64,000 nt of DNA from Spirometra erinaceieuropaei. Taxonomy: Eukaryota; Platyhelminthes; Cestoda; Diphyllobothriidea; Diphyllobothriidae. Each line of letters opens with the position of its first letter. Position 1 is the stretch's first letter. Below, in pieces: positions 10,851-20,760 of the stretch. The stretch spans positions 442,426 through 506,425 of the forward strand of contig CACRXP010000428.1 in assembly GCA_902702965.1 (NCBI GenBank), read 5' to 3'. The position numbers and the translations under genes are program-made. The notes under the pieces are model-generated. The model saw only the letters and a list, made by a program, of their open reading frames with translations, ran no database searches and was not told the DNA's origin.

Positions 10851-10920
10851 GGCCCGTGGCTCAATGGTAGAGCGTCAAACTCCATGACCAAAGATCCCGG
10901 GTTCGAATCTCAAGTGACCC
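10851..10920 (+). repeat. tRNA-like head of a SINE1 copy
   Basis: The sequence has an A-box-like stretch (GTGGCTCAATGGTAGAGC) and a perfect B-box-like stretch (GGGTTCGAATC) about 35 bases later. This is the spacing of an internal RNA polymerase III promoter. Acceptor-stem pairing is poor (GGGCCCG versus GTGACCC) and no clean anticodon arm is visible, so it is a tRNA-derived SINE head, not a working tRNA. Confidence 0.65.
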
Positions 10921-11440
10921 ACATTTGGGGTTGGGTATGACTGGCTGATGACGGCTAATAAGCCTGGAATGGCCATTCCTGTCTCCCTTGTCTTTGTCGG
11001 TATCATCTCATATATATAGGCAGAATGGTATTATCGACAAAGGTAGGGGAGAGTGGAATAGCCATTTCTGGCTTATTAGTCGTCGTCAGCCAGTCATAGC
11101 CAACCCAAAGTGTGGAACACTTGCGGCTCGATCGCGCGATCTGTTGATTAGAAGTCCAAAGTCTCTAACCAGTGGGCTTCTGACCAACAGGTCGCGGTAT
11201 CGAGACGCAAGTGGTCCACACTTTGAAGCTGGACATGATTGGCCGACAGTGGCTAACAAGCCCGAGATGGTTATTCCGGTATCCTTTGCTTTTGTCGATA
11301 GAACCATTCCACCTATTCCATACCCCCCCTGTGAGGCTGCTACTTGGGCTCAAGGGGGAGATTCCAACGGCACAGCGGGATGAATGAGTTCTGCAAAAAC
11401 AATTAGTGAGCGCCGCTCTACCATTACATATATATATATA

Positions 11441-11830
11441 CGCATATATTTAATTAAGCAGATGTGAAATCTCGGCGATCTCGGTGTCATTTAAGTTCAC
11501 TACAAAAACGACAAGGTTTGAGCACAGATGAGGTTCTAACTACCTAAACTAATATGACTCAAACAGAAGCCCTTAATTTAATTACATTTGGGCCAAGTTA
11601 CCCGCCCAACCCCCCGAAAGTTTTGGAACCCGCAGTAAGCAGGGTTTCCGAAGCAGTCAATCTAGAATCTAGCAGATGACCGACAAACACACATAGTTAA
11701 GTGGTGTTTTGACAGATTTGAATAATTTCCTCGAACCATTTGTGAAATCCCGGTGACTACGATGGGATTCGAACCTATGAAATCAAGTTTAACGCATAAG
11801 CACACCTGGTGGGGGCTTCGGAAATCAGAA
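11441..11830 (-). repeat. SINE2 copy with tRNA-like head
   Basis: Minus strand carries GGTTCGAATCCCATCG preceded by a D-arm-like region (11816-11750), then a downstream block that includes GGTTGGGCGGGTAACTTG near 11605-11590. That last block recurs at about 13650, identifying a second SINE-like family different from SINE1. Confidence 0.5.
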
Positions 11831-11951
11831 CTAGGGCCTGAAGAAGAAAACATGGCACTCGTCTTATGCAAAAATATTTAGACTGGGCACTTTCTGTTTT
11901 CTTTCGCTCCTTCTACACGACTGGGGCAAAAATTTCAAAAAAGCGACTTAC

Positions 11952-12123
11952 CTAGAGCAGCAATGCTGCTGATAAACGTCATCGTCATACTGAGGTTAAG
12001 ATCGCCGTGCAGCAAGAGTGTCCAGACGTTGGAGCCACCGCCACCGGGACAGCAGCCGGTAGTGAGGAGTCCAAAACCAAATTCTGGTTTTATTGGCACC
12101 ACCATCGCAATCCCGAATGAGAT
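11952..12123 (-). CDS. SLC10-like transporter copy 1, exon 2
   Basis: A 172-base internal exon between a good acceptor (TTTTCCGCAG, AG at 12125-12124) and donor GTAAGT (11951-11946). It enters in phase 0 and leaves in phase 1. It encodes ISFGIAMVVP, then GCCPGGGGSNVWTLLLHGD, LNLSMTMTFIS and AAL. These match the SLC10 signature around the PGG-SN segment, one of the substrate and sodium-binding crossover regions. The exon is open throughout and identical in length and phase to 34044-33873. Confidence 0.88.
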
Positions 12124-12299
12124 CTGCGGAAAAGAAGGTGATCAAGTTTGCTTCAGTCCAAGGTAGTACTTCCTTTGCGTTCCGACAGTCTCGACAAATT
12201 ATCATCAAAAATGTGCACTTACGTAGTAAGTTTACTTCTATTTGAAAATGGAAAGACCGGTGTTATCAGTCTGTTGAAAATGGATAATAAAAGCGTCTT

Positions 12300-13420
12300 C
12301 TTGAAGAAGGAGACAGGATTGCTCGAACCCATCATCAGAGGCAATAGCAGATACGGGTGGTTCACGCATAAGTGGCTGCAGTATTTTAGGATCCAGTAGC
12401 CATGCTACCGCATACCTATGACTATTCAGGGCTCTCCCCCTCCCTTCATCAGGAATCGTTGCACTTGGTGTGAAAACTGTTTGATGGCCGACATTCGCAT
12501 CGTTAAGTGCTGCAATTTCATCTCGTGGGTTGCATGTTGGTGGGATGATTGCTAGACCATCTGACGCGCTGACACTGGTGTTGGAAAAAGGGTTCACCTG
12601 TGCGCTCCCCACGTGGCTAATTACTCCGCCTAGGTGAAGTCTCAACACCCAAGTATAGAAGGGGAAGTTCATTGCACTTCTTAATAGACTGGGGGCCAGT
12701 GAGCCATGACTCAAGCAACACCCGGCTCACGAAGGTGTCACCCCTTACGAAAATTTCGGCCTCATCGAATTTGAATGTGTGATCGGATCTCGTCGAATGA
12801 GCCGCAACTTAAGAGCTAGCGTCATTTCTCCGCACCGCTGCAGCGTGTTCGGCCCTTCTCATTCGGAGCTGTCTTCCGGATTCTCCGACGTAGTTGCGTC
12901 TTCCGCAACTACACCAGATCCGACAAACGACTCCAGACGTTTCTAGCCGTGGCAGCGGTCTTTCAGTTTCATTACCAGACGCCTGATGGTGGCCTCCGGT
13001 CTGTGCGCAACTCCAACCCCAAGTGGCGCTAGATGGCGGCCGTCAGCTTCTGAAACATTCTTGACGCACGGAATCACTCACTAAAATTTCGCGTCCTTGC
13101 GGTTAGTCCTTTCGTCCCTTTTGCGTATGCACAGGCTGATGAAGTTGTGTGGGTAGCCATTGGCTTTGAAGGCCCGTCGGAGGTATTTAGGTTCGGCAAT
13201 CTTGTCTTCCAGCTCACTGCAGTGCGTTTCGACACGGCGATAGGGCGTCCTTACACAACTGCGTTTGTGACTGATTGGGTGGTTGCTGTTGAAGTTCTGT
13301 ACTTGCATCGTATTTGTCTTCGCTGTAGGAATAAGTAGGACAGTGCATCATTAGAAATCGTTGGATTGCCTGCCTCAGGCCTCTTTGTGGCCGAACTTTC
13401 ATCCCTTCTCTTGGTTACTG
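12300..13420 (-). mobile_element. PLE-A2 relic
   Basis: Lies in intron 1 of SLC10 copy 1, same strand as the gene. Fragments in shifting frames match PLE-A: the RT-to-endonuclease linker (SNHPISHKRSCVRTPYRRVETHCSE at 13290-13215, then LRRAFKANGYPHNF), a worn GIY-YIG region near 12880-12980, and the tail with HLGGVISHVGSAQVNPF that marks the A2 subgroup. The pseudo-LTR near 12325-12420 keeps CCATCATCAGAGGC, but the rest of the hammerhead is lost. Confidence 0.78.
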
Positions 13421-13539
13421 ATGTGCGATTTACTCGAAAATGTTCTTCGACGACAGTTCAAGTCGCGCGTCCCCGTCTGACTTTGTCCGAAACGAATTCT
13501 TAACATGCATGAGAAGGCGTAAGATCATAGATATGAACT

Positions 13540-13815
13540 ACGTGAACCTGATAGTCATTTGGTGGATTCTTGGTGAATTACTTAGGAAATTCTGCTTGGG
13601 CGGTCAAATTTCTGTATCAGATTTGGTGGATTCCAGACGTTGCATTAGGTTGGGCGGGTAACTTGACCCAAATGGGATTAAATTCGCATTGTCCGGCGGG
13701 GCCTCGTAGCTCAAGCGGTTAGAGCATTTGCTGTACTAAAGTCTTCCACTTACTACGTGCGTTTGAATCCCACCGAGGCGCCGAGTTTTTCACATTTGGG
13801 TCAATATAAATTATT
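13540..13815 (+). repeat. SINE2 copy with a tRNA-like gene inside
   Basis: Contains the block GGTTGGGCGGGTAACTTGACCC shared (inverted) with 11590-11605, followed by a tRNA-like cloverleaf (13701-13779) and a tail repeated as CACATTTGGGTCAA. A related fragment with TGGTGGGATTAGATCCCACCA lies at about 14380-14402. Confidence 0.5.
13701..13779 (+). tRNA. tRNA-like sequence, probably SINE or pseudogene
   Basis: Acceptor arm GCCTCG pairs with CGAGGC. The D arm is AGCTCAAGCGGTTAGAGC (good A box). The T arm GCGTTTGAATCCCAC is close to the B box. An anticodon loop CTGTACT would give GTA (Tyr), but the anticodon stem has a mismatch and the T stem a C-C mismatch, and the total length (79) is long. A functional tRNA is unlikely without a covariance-model score. 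Confidence 0.4.
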
Positions 13816-14627
13816 CAAAATCTGCCAAAATATCTGGGGATTTAGGGTTTATCTGTTTTTCGGGCTTGTCGCGTTCATGAGATGCAAATGCAGTCATTTC
13901 TCTAATGCTGTAACACCTTGAGGAATATTATGCGAGCTTGTTTGCAAAATTTTTGATATTTTATAAGTTGGGTCGGCTAAAGTTTGTTTAACGAATGACT
14001 TCTAGAATGATCATAGGAAGAACTCAGAGTCAAGCGTCGGGATACGACTTCGTAATAACGAAATCATTGATATGAAAGATTACTACCAAACCACTATTTC
14101 ATAGGAAAGCAGCACATGTGTCAGCCAAATTTTCTGCTCTCGCCGGGCACAATTACATGGCTTTTAGTTCTCCAGTGTGCTCCTTACGTCCTCCAGTTGA
14201 TTCCTGATATGAATGATGAACGTTTTAGACAGCATTACTTTGGAAACTATCACTTCCGATCAATTATCTCCGCATTTTGTCCCATCTTGTGTGTGTGTTC
14301 TGAGTACGTATATTGCATTGGAGGTTTTGGAAAAACTAAAAAACCAACTAGCCAATCAAATTTCAAGATTTGTCTGCCATGGTGGGATTAGATCCCACCA
14401 CAGAAAGAGCAAACCTTCAGTAAAGTTAACTCAAGACCAACCAAGGAAAATTTTTTCTCTCACGAATAAGTCATTTTATTCGCCTATTTGGGCAGGTTAA
14501 AATGATGTTTGTAATTGGACTTGAGCAGTTCTAAGGGTAAAGGTCGCAGCGTTCACCTTCACCGAAGAAAGTAATTTTGATTATCAGAGGAAGCGTTCGA
14601 AATAACAGTTGATGAGCTGAAACTCAC

Positions 14628-15437
14628 CAGTGGCATGATTCCGAATTGGCAGCAAAATCCAATGAGTGGCCCTACGGGCCTTTTAAAGAGCTTCCATATC
14701 AGACGTGGATCCAGATTGCATCCCATTAGGAAAGTAATTCCAATGACCAGAAACGTAACTACTCCCCTAAAGACCACCTCCACTACTCCGCGCTTTCGTA
14801 AAATTCTAACCGGGAGGCCCATGAAGGAGCCGCTACTGCCGAACTCACTCCTGTTCACCAGCGTCGATAAGTAGGTCTCCACGCGCAGAGGGTCAGACCG
14901 GCTCCAATTGTGCCACACATCCAGACCGGATCCACTCTGTTCTATGGCTTCATGAGCCCAAATTCTCAGGTAGGCTACACCCATGCGCACCCCTAGGATT
15001 GTCAGGTTCAGGGGGACGGTCATTCGGCCAAGCGAGGTAGGCTGTAGATGCAGCCAAAATGCAGGAGCTAATTGGGCCACTGGTGGGTAGTCAATTTCGA
15101 AGGAGAGAGCGATGGCCACTGTGAGCTCGTATGTCAAATTGCACGTCACTTGTTGCGGGGCTTTCTTTTGCTCAAAAACGAACTCCGACTTATTGCAGGA
15201 GATGTTCAGGACCATCCGGCCGTCTTCCGACTTGAATTGGGTGAAGAGCAGGCCAGGGTCACCATAATTGTTTTTATTTGCATTCACTTCGGCGTCGATG
15301 CGTTCACGCTCAGCTCGATCTCGCGGATCGACGACGAGGCCGCCTATTGACTCCTGTACGTATCCACCACCGAAGCCCATCACCTCGGTTGTTTTCAGAG
15401 TTACAAAGAGACAGAGAAGCAGAGGCGGATACTGCAT
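14628..15437 (-). CDS. SLC10-like transporter copy 1, exon 1
   Basis: First coding exon of a bile-acid-symporter-family carrier. The ATG at 15437 starts a short hydrophobic signal-like segment (about residues 1-20). Next comes a long predicted extracellular part (about 21-215) with several N-glycosylation sequons (NIS, NLT, NWS, NRS). The first clear membrane segment is at about 222-240, followed by MGCNLDPRLIWK (about 238-249), typical of SLC10. It ends at GFCCQFGIMPL, residue 270, at a phase-0 donor GTGAGT (14627-14622). The long glycosylated N-terminal domain fits the SLC10A3/SLC10A5 group better than the short-tailed bile acid carriers. With exons 2 and 3 the protein would be about 548 residues. 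Confidence 0.88.
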
Positions 15438-15530
15438 TCTCTATGCCAACGTTCGAAGCAATGTCTGCTTTTGCCTGACCACCCGTTCTGCAAGTACGCA
15501 CACAAGTAGGAGAAAATAATTTCCATCAAA
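15438..15530 (-). promoter_or_regulatory. Possible 5' splice-acceptor upstream of SLC10 copy 1
   Basis: On the minus strand a pyrimidine-leaning run ends in TACTTGCAG (AG at 15489-15488), 51 bases before the ATG. It could be the acceptor of a 5' UTR intron or of spliced-leader trans-splicing, which is known in flatworms. No equivalent is obvious ahead of copy 2. Confidence 0.3.
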
Positions 15531-15799
15531 AAATCTGGCTGGTAAACGCAGACTGGGCCAATCCGATTGCTCACGTGACTCTCTAACCACTTGCACGCAA
15601 ATTAGAAGCAACCACCAAGCGCCAGGTTGCGAGATAAACGGGGACTCATTACAACGACGTCCAACAGCGGACTCAGACTGACTGGTGGGTGGTTTGTTAA
15701 GCTCCGAGATGATTCGAAAAGGTGGTATGCTGCAGAACGCGCAGTCAATATGATCCCACTTATTTGTTCGCGAAGTTCTTTCCAGCACGAGTCAAACAC

Positions 15800-17163
15800 G
15801 CATCTTGGGGACTTTTAATTGGCCTTTGACGTAACTGTGCCCCAAAATCATGGGGCGCAATCGAATGTTACTTAGGTCATCAAGGTTCCTTGGCGAAACT
15901 CACCCTGGAAGTAGGCAACCTGATTCTACATAAAATATTCGTAAATAAACGAAAAGCCCTCATAATTACGAATTCATTCATAAGCTCATGCATTGCCAGG
16001 CAAGGAACCAAGTAAATGAAGCAGCATGAACAACCTTTTGGATGGCCAGCGGGTGTATTATTCTTTAAGGATTAGTTCAGCAGGCCTCGTGATACTTAAA
16101 TCTGTTTTTTGCGACTGAAATCCACAGAAAGGGCTTTTGTTTGGTTTTATTGTCAACGACACAGCATGACTAGACGTCTTTTTTTCTATCCGTATGCCGA
16201 TTGGCCGGCTGTTGACTAAGAAATCTGGATATAATGAACAGGGCACGTCCCAAGCTTGCCACTTTTTTCACGGAGGTCCTATTTACTGTCTGTCGATTAT
16301 TAAATTCCTGAAATCCCTGGGCATCGTTCAGGTATCAACGAGTGCATTGTGGTTTTCGACGTTCTAAGTTTTTACTCACAGATAACCGTTTGAGCCGTGT
16401 TTGTACATCAAATCAAATGCGAGACCTAACTTCCGCGGAAAATAGACATTCAAAACGAGGATCTGCGAGCATGGTGCGCATTCACCAATGAGGGAGTCGC
16501 TGAACACAGCTGCCCTGGGTCATTGCTTAGATAAATGACCATGCTCTCCAATCCTTCTCATTGGCAGGTCAGCGAAAAAGCTGACTACCTAGCACATATG
16601 CCTATCTTAAAAGGGATGGATGGAGTCAGGGCCCAATTTGAGGGAGGTGTTTGTTTTTTTATTTTTAGCACAACTGAGAGTTACTGCAGCATAGATTAAC
16701 GTCGGCGCGCCTCTTGGTTAGATCACATCGCAGAAACAATCGCACAGACAAATTACTTTCCCAAAGGGGTCTGTTCCGAAGAATTTACTCCACGTTCGCG
16801 CATTATTGTACTCGGTGATTAAAAAAGACGAACTCCTTCCCGTCATCTGTTCCGGGAGAAATGATGTAGACTGGATCATCGGTCGAAGCCTCAACTGCTA
16901 GTTCCGCCGTTTAGCTCCATCAAACCCGTTCTAATACAGGAAGCAATAAGTACATCCTGCTTTGCCTTATAGCTCTAATCCAAGGTCCTGCAGATGTACG
17001 TATACTGCTATAGAACCCGTTTCAAATGGGCGAAAATTTGATTTTAAGCTCAGATTGGAACAGTCGCCTTCACTCCTGTATTTGGTCAAGTGGAAGAACA
17101 TATTTTTACATTCCTGCTAACGCATGACACCATCCACCCCGTTCTTTGAATGCCAGTTGTATG
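15800..17163. other. No recognisable gene
   Basis: Upstream flank of SLC10 copy 1. AT-rich, stop-dense, and no shared repeat was noticed before the foldback element at 17164. Confidence 0.45.
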
Positions 17164-18419
17164 TACAGTAGATGAGCTAACTCATGAAATGTCAACCGAA
17201 ATTCGTTTTCGTTTCGAAAAGATTAATTAGGAAGCGTTTTAAAACTGGTCAGCCTGTCTTCTTTCATATTTACTGCGTTTTGGTATGAGAATACATTCTT
17301 TACATCCGAAAACGAACTTTACGTAATTTGAGCCATTTCTGACGTTTTTGGGATATTGCGCTTTTCAAAATAAATCGACATTTCTAAACAACGCAACACT
17401 ACCTATAATATTTCTTTAATGTTTTTAATTCTTTTAAACTTGTACTTAATTAACACAGATACTTGACTCATGAAATGTTGTCGGTTTGCTAGTGATTGTC
17501 AATCATTCGTAAATGTCGACACATTTCATGAGTTAGGTCATAATTCTATAATATTTCAGTTACCTCAGGATGCCGGCTTTCGAACAAACTTCCTTTCGGC
17601 TGCATGCAACAACTTAACTTTGCAAAAAGTACCATGTAAGTAGCATGAGTTTTTCTCAGAGATTTTCAATGCCCTTAAAAATGCAATTATATTTCATGAT
17701 AAGCATGTATAAGAATATTTATTTATCTGCACAGTCAGTGGAAAATTACGTCTTCTTCCAACCTTATACTCGAAGGAAGTGCATAATTCGGTTTTCAATA
17801 AATTTTCCAATTCCCGAATAATTTTGAAACCGTTCTACCGTTACACTTGGATTCAGGGTGTCCAAACCACAAGCCGTATATTTTTCGCGCACGGAAAACC
17901 GTACATTTCTATACGGTACTAAAGAGAGACCATATTGAGTTCATAAAATTCAGCAATGGAATTGGTCCGTGTTGTTAACTTCACAAGCCACATAGGTAAA
18001 TGCAGAGACACGACGTTTTATTAACGGCCATTTCACGGTATTTAAAAGTTCCCCAATTAGAAACTTTATTAAAACCGTGTAATGCCCCTCCTTCGAAAAG
18101 ATACTTAGAAGAAGACGTAATTTTCTGTCGAAGGAGTAAAAGACTGAATATTTATATGTATCTTTTCCATGAAATATAATTGAACTTTTAGGGGCATCGA
18201 GAATCATTGAAAAAAATTTGTGGTATTCTAGTAGTCATTTGTATAGAGTGTAGTTTTTGCATGCAGCCGGAAGGAAGCCAGCATCCTGATGTAACTCAAT
18301 TATTATAGAATTATACTGCAGACCCACAAGTTTTACAACCCTACTTAATTAGACTTTTCGAAAAGAAGACACATTTCGAAATTTCGGTAGGCATTTCATG
18401 AGTTAGCCCACCTACTGTA
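17164..18419. mobile_element. Foldback element copy A
   Basis: Long inverted-repeat element. It starts TACAGTAGATGAGCTAACTC and ends GAGTTAGCCCACCTACTGTA. The left half is broadly the reverse complement of the right half. It is longer than its relatives (1256 versus about 1000 bp) because extra sequence at about 17255-17540 lies in the left arm. The extra sequence ends in a small internal palindrome (17463-17541) carrying the same ACTCATGAAATGT motif. No transposase frame. The TA ends are consistent with a TA target site as in Tc1/mariner-type elements. Confidence 0.8.
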
Positions 18420-19481
18420 CTCACCTGGGCGATGACGGTTTTTAAAGCCTCACACGGATAAAAGTAGTAAGGATAAGAGCGAATGTGTTGGTGATAGTTT
18501 TGTTTTTGATAGCACTAATGGTGATTTTTGGGAGCTGTGCTGATGATATTGCAGTTGGCAGTGGTGGTTGCTTGGATGCTATTAATTGCCTTCCTGATCG
18601 AGTCGTTTGGAAGAATATAATGGAGGTTTTGGTTCTGGTGGTGGTGGTGTGCTTCCCGACAGTGTAATCATGGTAAATGATCTTGGATGTGTTCGAACCG
18701 AGTACGTGAAAGAGCGTAACCTAAACAGTGCCAAAAGCACCGTCTTAGACGGTCGGCTGGCTTAATATTTTCCATGAATCAGTCTAATGTGCATTACGGG
18801 AGCCAGTAAATTGTACTACTTTTATCGGAATTCACCGAAAGTATTTTATAAGAATGAGTTTTTTGTTTTTTGCATGGTTCTAGATGCTGTTGACGTTAGC
18901 AGACAGCGATTTTGCCTGGTTTCGTGCGTACGGATCTCGCAAGACCAAAGGTCTATATAGGGCTACATATCGGCAGACCGATCGATCACTGGGAAATTAG
19001 ACTACAGTCGGAATAGGAAGTCATTGGTGTGGCATTTCCTGTGATGATCGAATTCGCAAACTTTCAGATCTTTCTCAAAATATCGGCAAATAACTGGAGG
19101 TCTCCGATGGGTTCATTCAGATGTCCTAAATATGGGTTTCGCGGTTGTTCATAACCAGTGCTTTCGAAATAAAACAAATCTATACAAGTTTTTTCTGCAG
19201 GATAGTATACATAGTCAACCTGAGATGAAAGCCTCCACAAGGCTAGAAGTCTAGCGGCCAGATAGGAATTAAAAATTCAGATACAATCAGCAGAGTATAT
19301 TCTGCACGAGTCATCTTTTGCCTATCGGAGGTATTGTTTTTCATGAAGACGTCGTTTGTTCTTCGTCGATAACTAACTTCCTCAAAGATTTGTTTGTCCT
19401 AGAAATATCAGTCAGTACATTAGGTTAACGCGTTTAAGGAAAAACAGATTCCGAAGGCTTTTGCCTGTACACCGAGGCGTC
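18420..19481. other. No recognisable gene
   Basis: Unique-looking sequence up to the assembly gap, with a short GGTGGTGGTGGTG run at about 18638. Nothing else is supported. Confidence 0.45.
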
Positions 19482-19991
19482 NNNNNNNNNNNNNNNNNNN
19501 NNNNNNNNNNNNNNNNNNNNNNNNNNNNNNNNNNNNNNNNNNNNNNNNNNNNNNNNNNNNNNNNNNNNNNNNNNNNNNNNNNNNNNNNNNNNNNNNNNNN
19601 NNNNNNNNNNNNNNNNNNNNNNNNNNNNNNNNNNNNNNNNNNNNNNNNNNNNNNNNNNNNNNNNNNNNNNNNNNNNNNNNNNNNNNNNNNNNNNNNNNNN
19701 NNNNNNNNNNNNNNNNNNNNNNNNNNNNNNNNNNNNNNNNNNNNNNNNNNNNNNNNNNNNNNNNNNNNNNNNNNNNNNNNNNNNNNNNNNNNNNNNNNNN
19801 NNNNNNNNNNNNNNNNNNNNNNNNNNNNNNNNNNNNNNNNNNNNNNNNNNNNNNNNNNNNNNNNNNNNNNNNNNNNNNNNNNNNNNNNNNNNNNNNNNNN
19901 NNNNNNNNNNNNNNNNNNNNNNNNNNNNNNNNNNNNNNNNNNNNNNNNNNNNNNNNNNNNNNNNNNNNNNNNNNNNNNNNNNNNNNNNNNN
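19482..19991. other. Assembly gap, 510 N
   Basis: A run of 510 N. Any open frame across it (19461-20030) is artificial. Confidence 1.
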
Positions 19992-20085
19992 CGAGAGCTT
20001 AGCAGTGGTTGCGCTTTAGACTGTTTATAACGAGGAATAGAAGCGAAGAAGGGAGTTTCAGGAAGTAGTCACGAAGACGAAAACA

Positions 20086-20250
20086 CGATCGCTGGGGCAA
20101 GAACTTTATTAGTCTGACGATTCGGATTACTGCCCGAACTCATCATCAGATACGTATAGCAGACACGGGTCTGCTATACGTATCTGCCATTGCCTCTGAT
20201 GATGGGTCCGAGTAGGAATCCTAAACGTCAGACGAATAAAGCTCTTGTTC
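20086..20250. mobile_element. Head-to-head PLE-A2 termini
   Basis: Two inverted PLE pseudo-LTR pieces meet near 20163: a left piece read on minus and a right piece read on plus, both ending in the AATAAAG-type pseudo-LTR block. The junction is a palindrome around AGCAGACACGGGTCTGCT. Hammerhead-like segments at 20112-20153 (minus) and 20191-20233 (plus) keep CTGATGA but have GAAT or TAAA in place of GAAA. There is no coding part between them. Confidence 0.7.
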
Positions 20251-20599
20251 GACTGATCTGTTCTACTTTTTCACAGCACGTTTTCACACAAAAGTGCTTG
20301 AAAGAATCATTTAGTCGCCTAATGTCCTCCATGGCTTCTCGCATAAAAACTCCAACGTCAATACTGACCTCGTTAATCTCCTCCGAAAATAATGTGCGAG
20401 TATGGACCAAATTCTTCGAAACAGTTTGCGCACAGAGTCAAACGTGTTTTGTTTCAAAGTATTTACTCCGAGTTTGTGCTCTAATTTTAGAGAAGATTAA
20501 AAAGACCAGCACTGAAAATGGAGTTTGCATACCAGAAAGCGGACAGTTGGCTGGTGCCAACTGTGGACCACGTCTCTACGGCACTTAACACACATTCTT

Positions 20600-20760
20600 C
20601 ACCGTAAACAGTCGGACGTGCTTTTAAAGTATCCCGGTGCGCTAAATGCCGTGACTTGGAAGACTGCCAACTGGCCGGATAACTCGATCCATCTCTCAGG
20701 ACGGAGAGTCGTGATGTGGCCTCTTTGACCCTTCCACTCAGAGGGCCTACGTACCTCTCC
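20600..20760 (+). repeat. LINE 3' UTR fragment
   Basis: The block GGTGCGCTAAATGCCGTG...AAGACTGCCAACTG...CTCAGGACGGAG matches the LINE 3' UTR at about 50985-51070 and, more weakly, 34430-34550. Confidence 0.5.

Larger units (their letters stand above)
10486..11410. repeat. SINE1 cluster, several copies in both orientations
   Basis: Intron 2 of SLC10 copy 1. Repeated blocks include TGGCTGATGACGGCTAATAAGCC, TGGCCATTCC, GTCTCCCTTGTCTTTGTCGG, and an upstream block with CCCCAAGGCACAACGGAACGAGC. Copies run plus at 10486-10695 and 10735-11010, minus at 11025-11190, and plus again at about 11180-11310. The third and fourth therefore form a near hairpin. The 10830-11010 copy contains a tRNA-like head. 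Related copies are at 26840-27740 and about 57420-57545. Confidence 0.7.

Noticed and set aside
17950..18207. 85-codon frame inside foldback copy A, and similar frames at 32919, 45576 and 55693
   Set aside because: The same arm sequence recurs in all copies with unrelated frames; not conserved as protein.
19461..20030. 189-codon open frame
   Set aside because: Consists almost entirely of N from the assembly gap.
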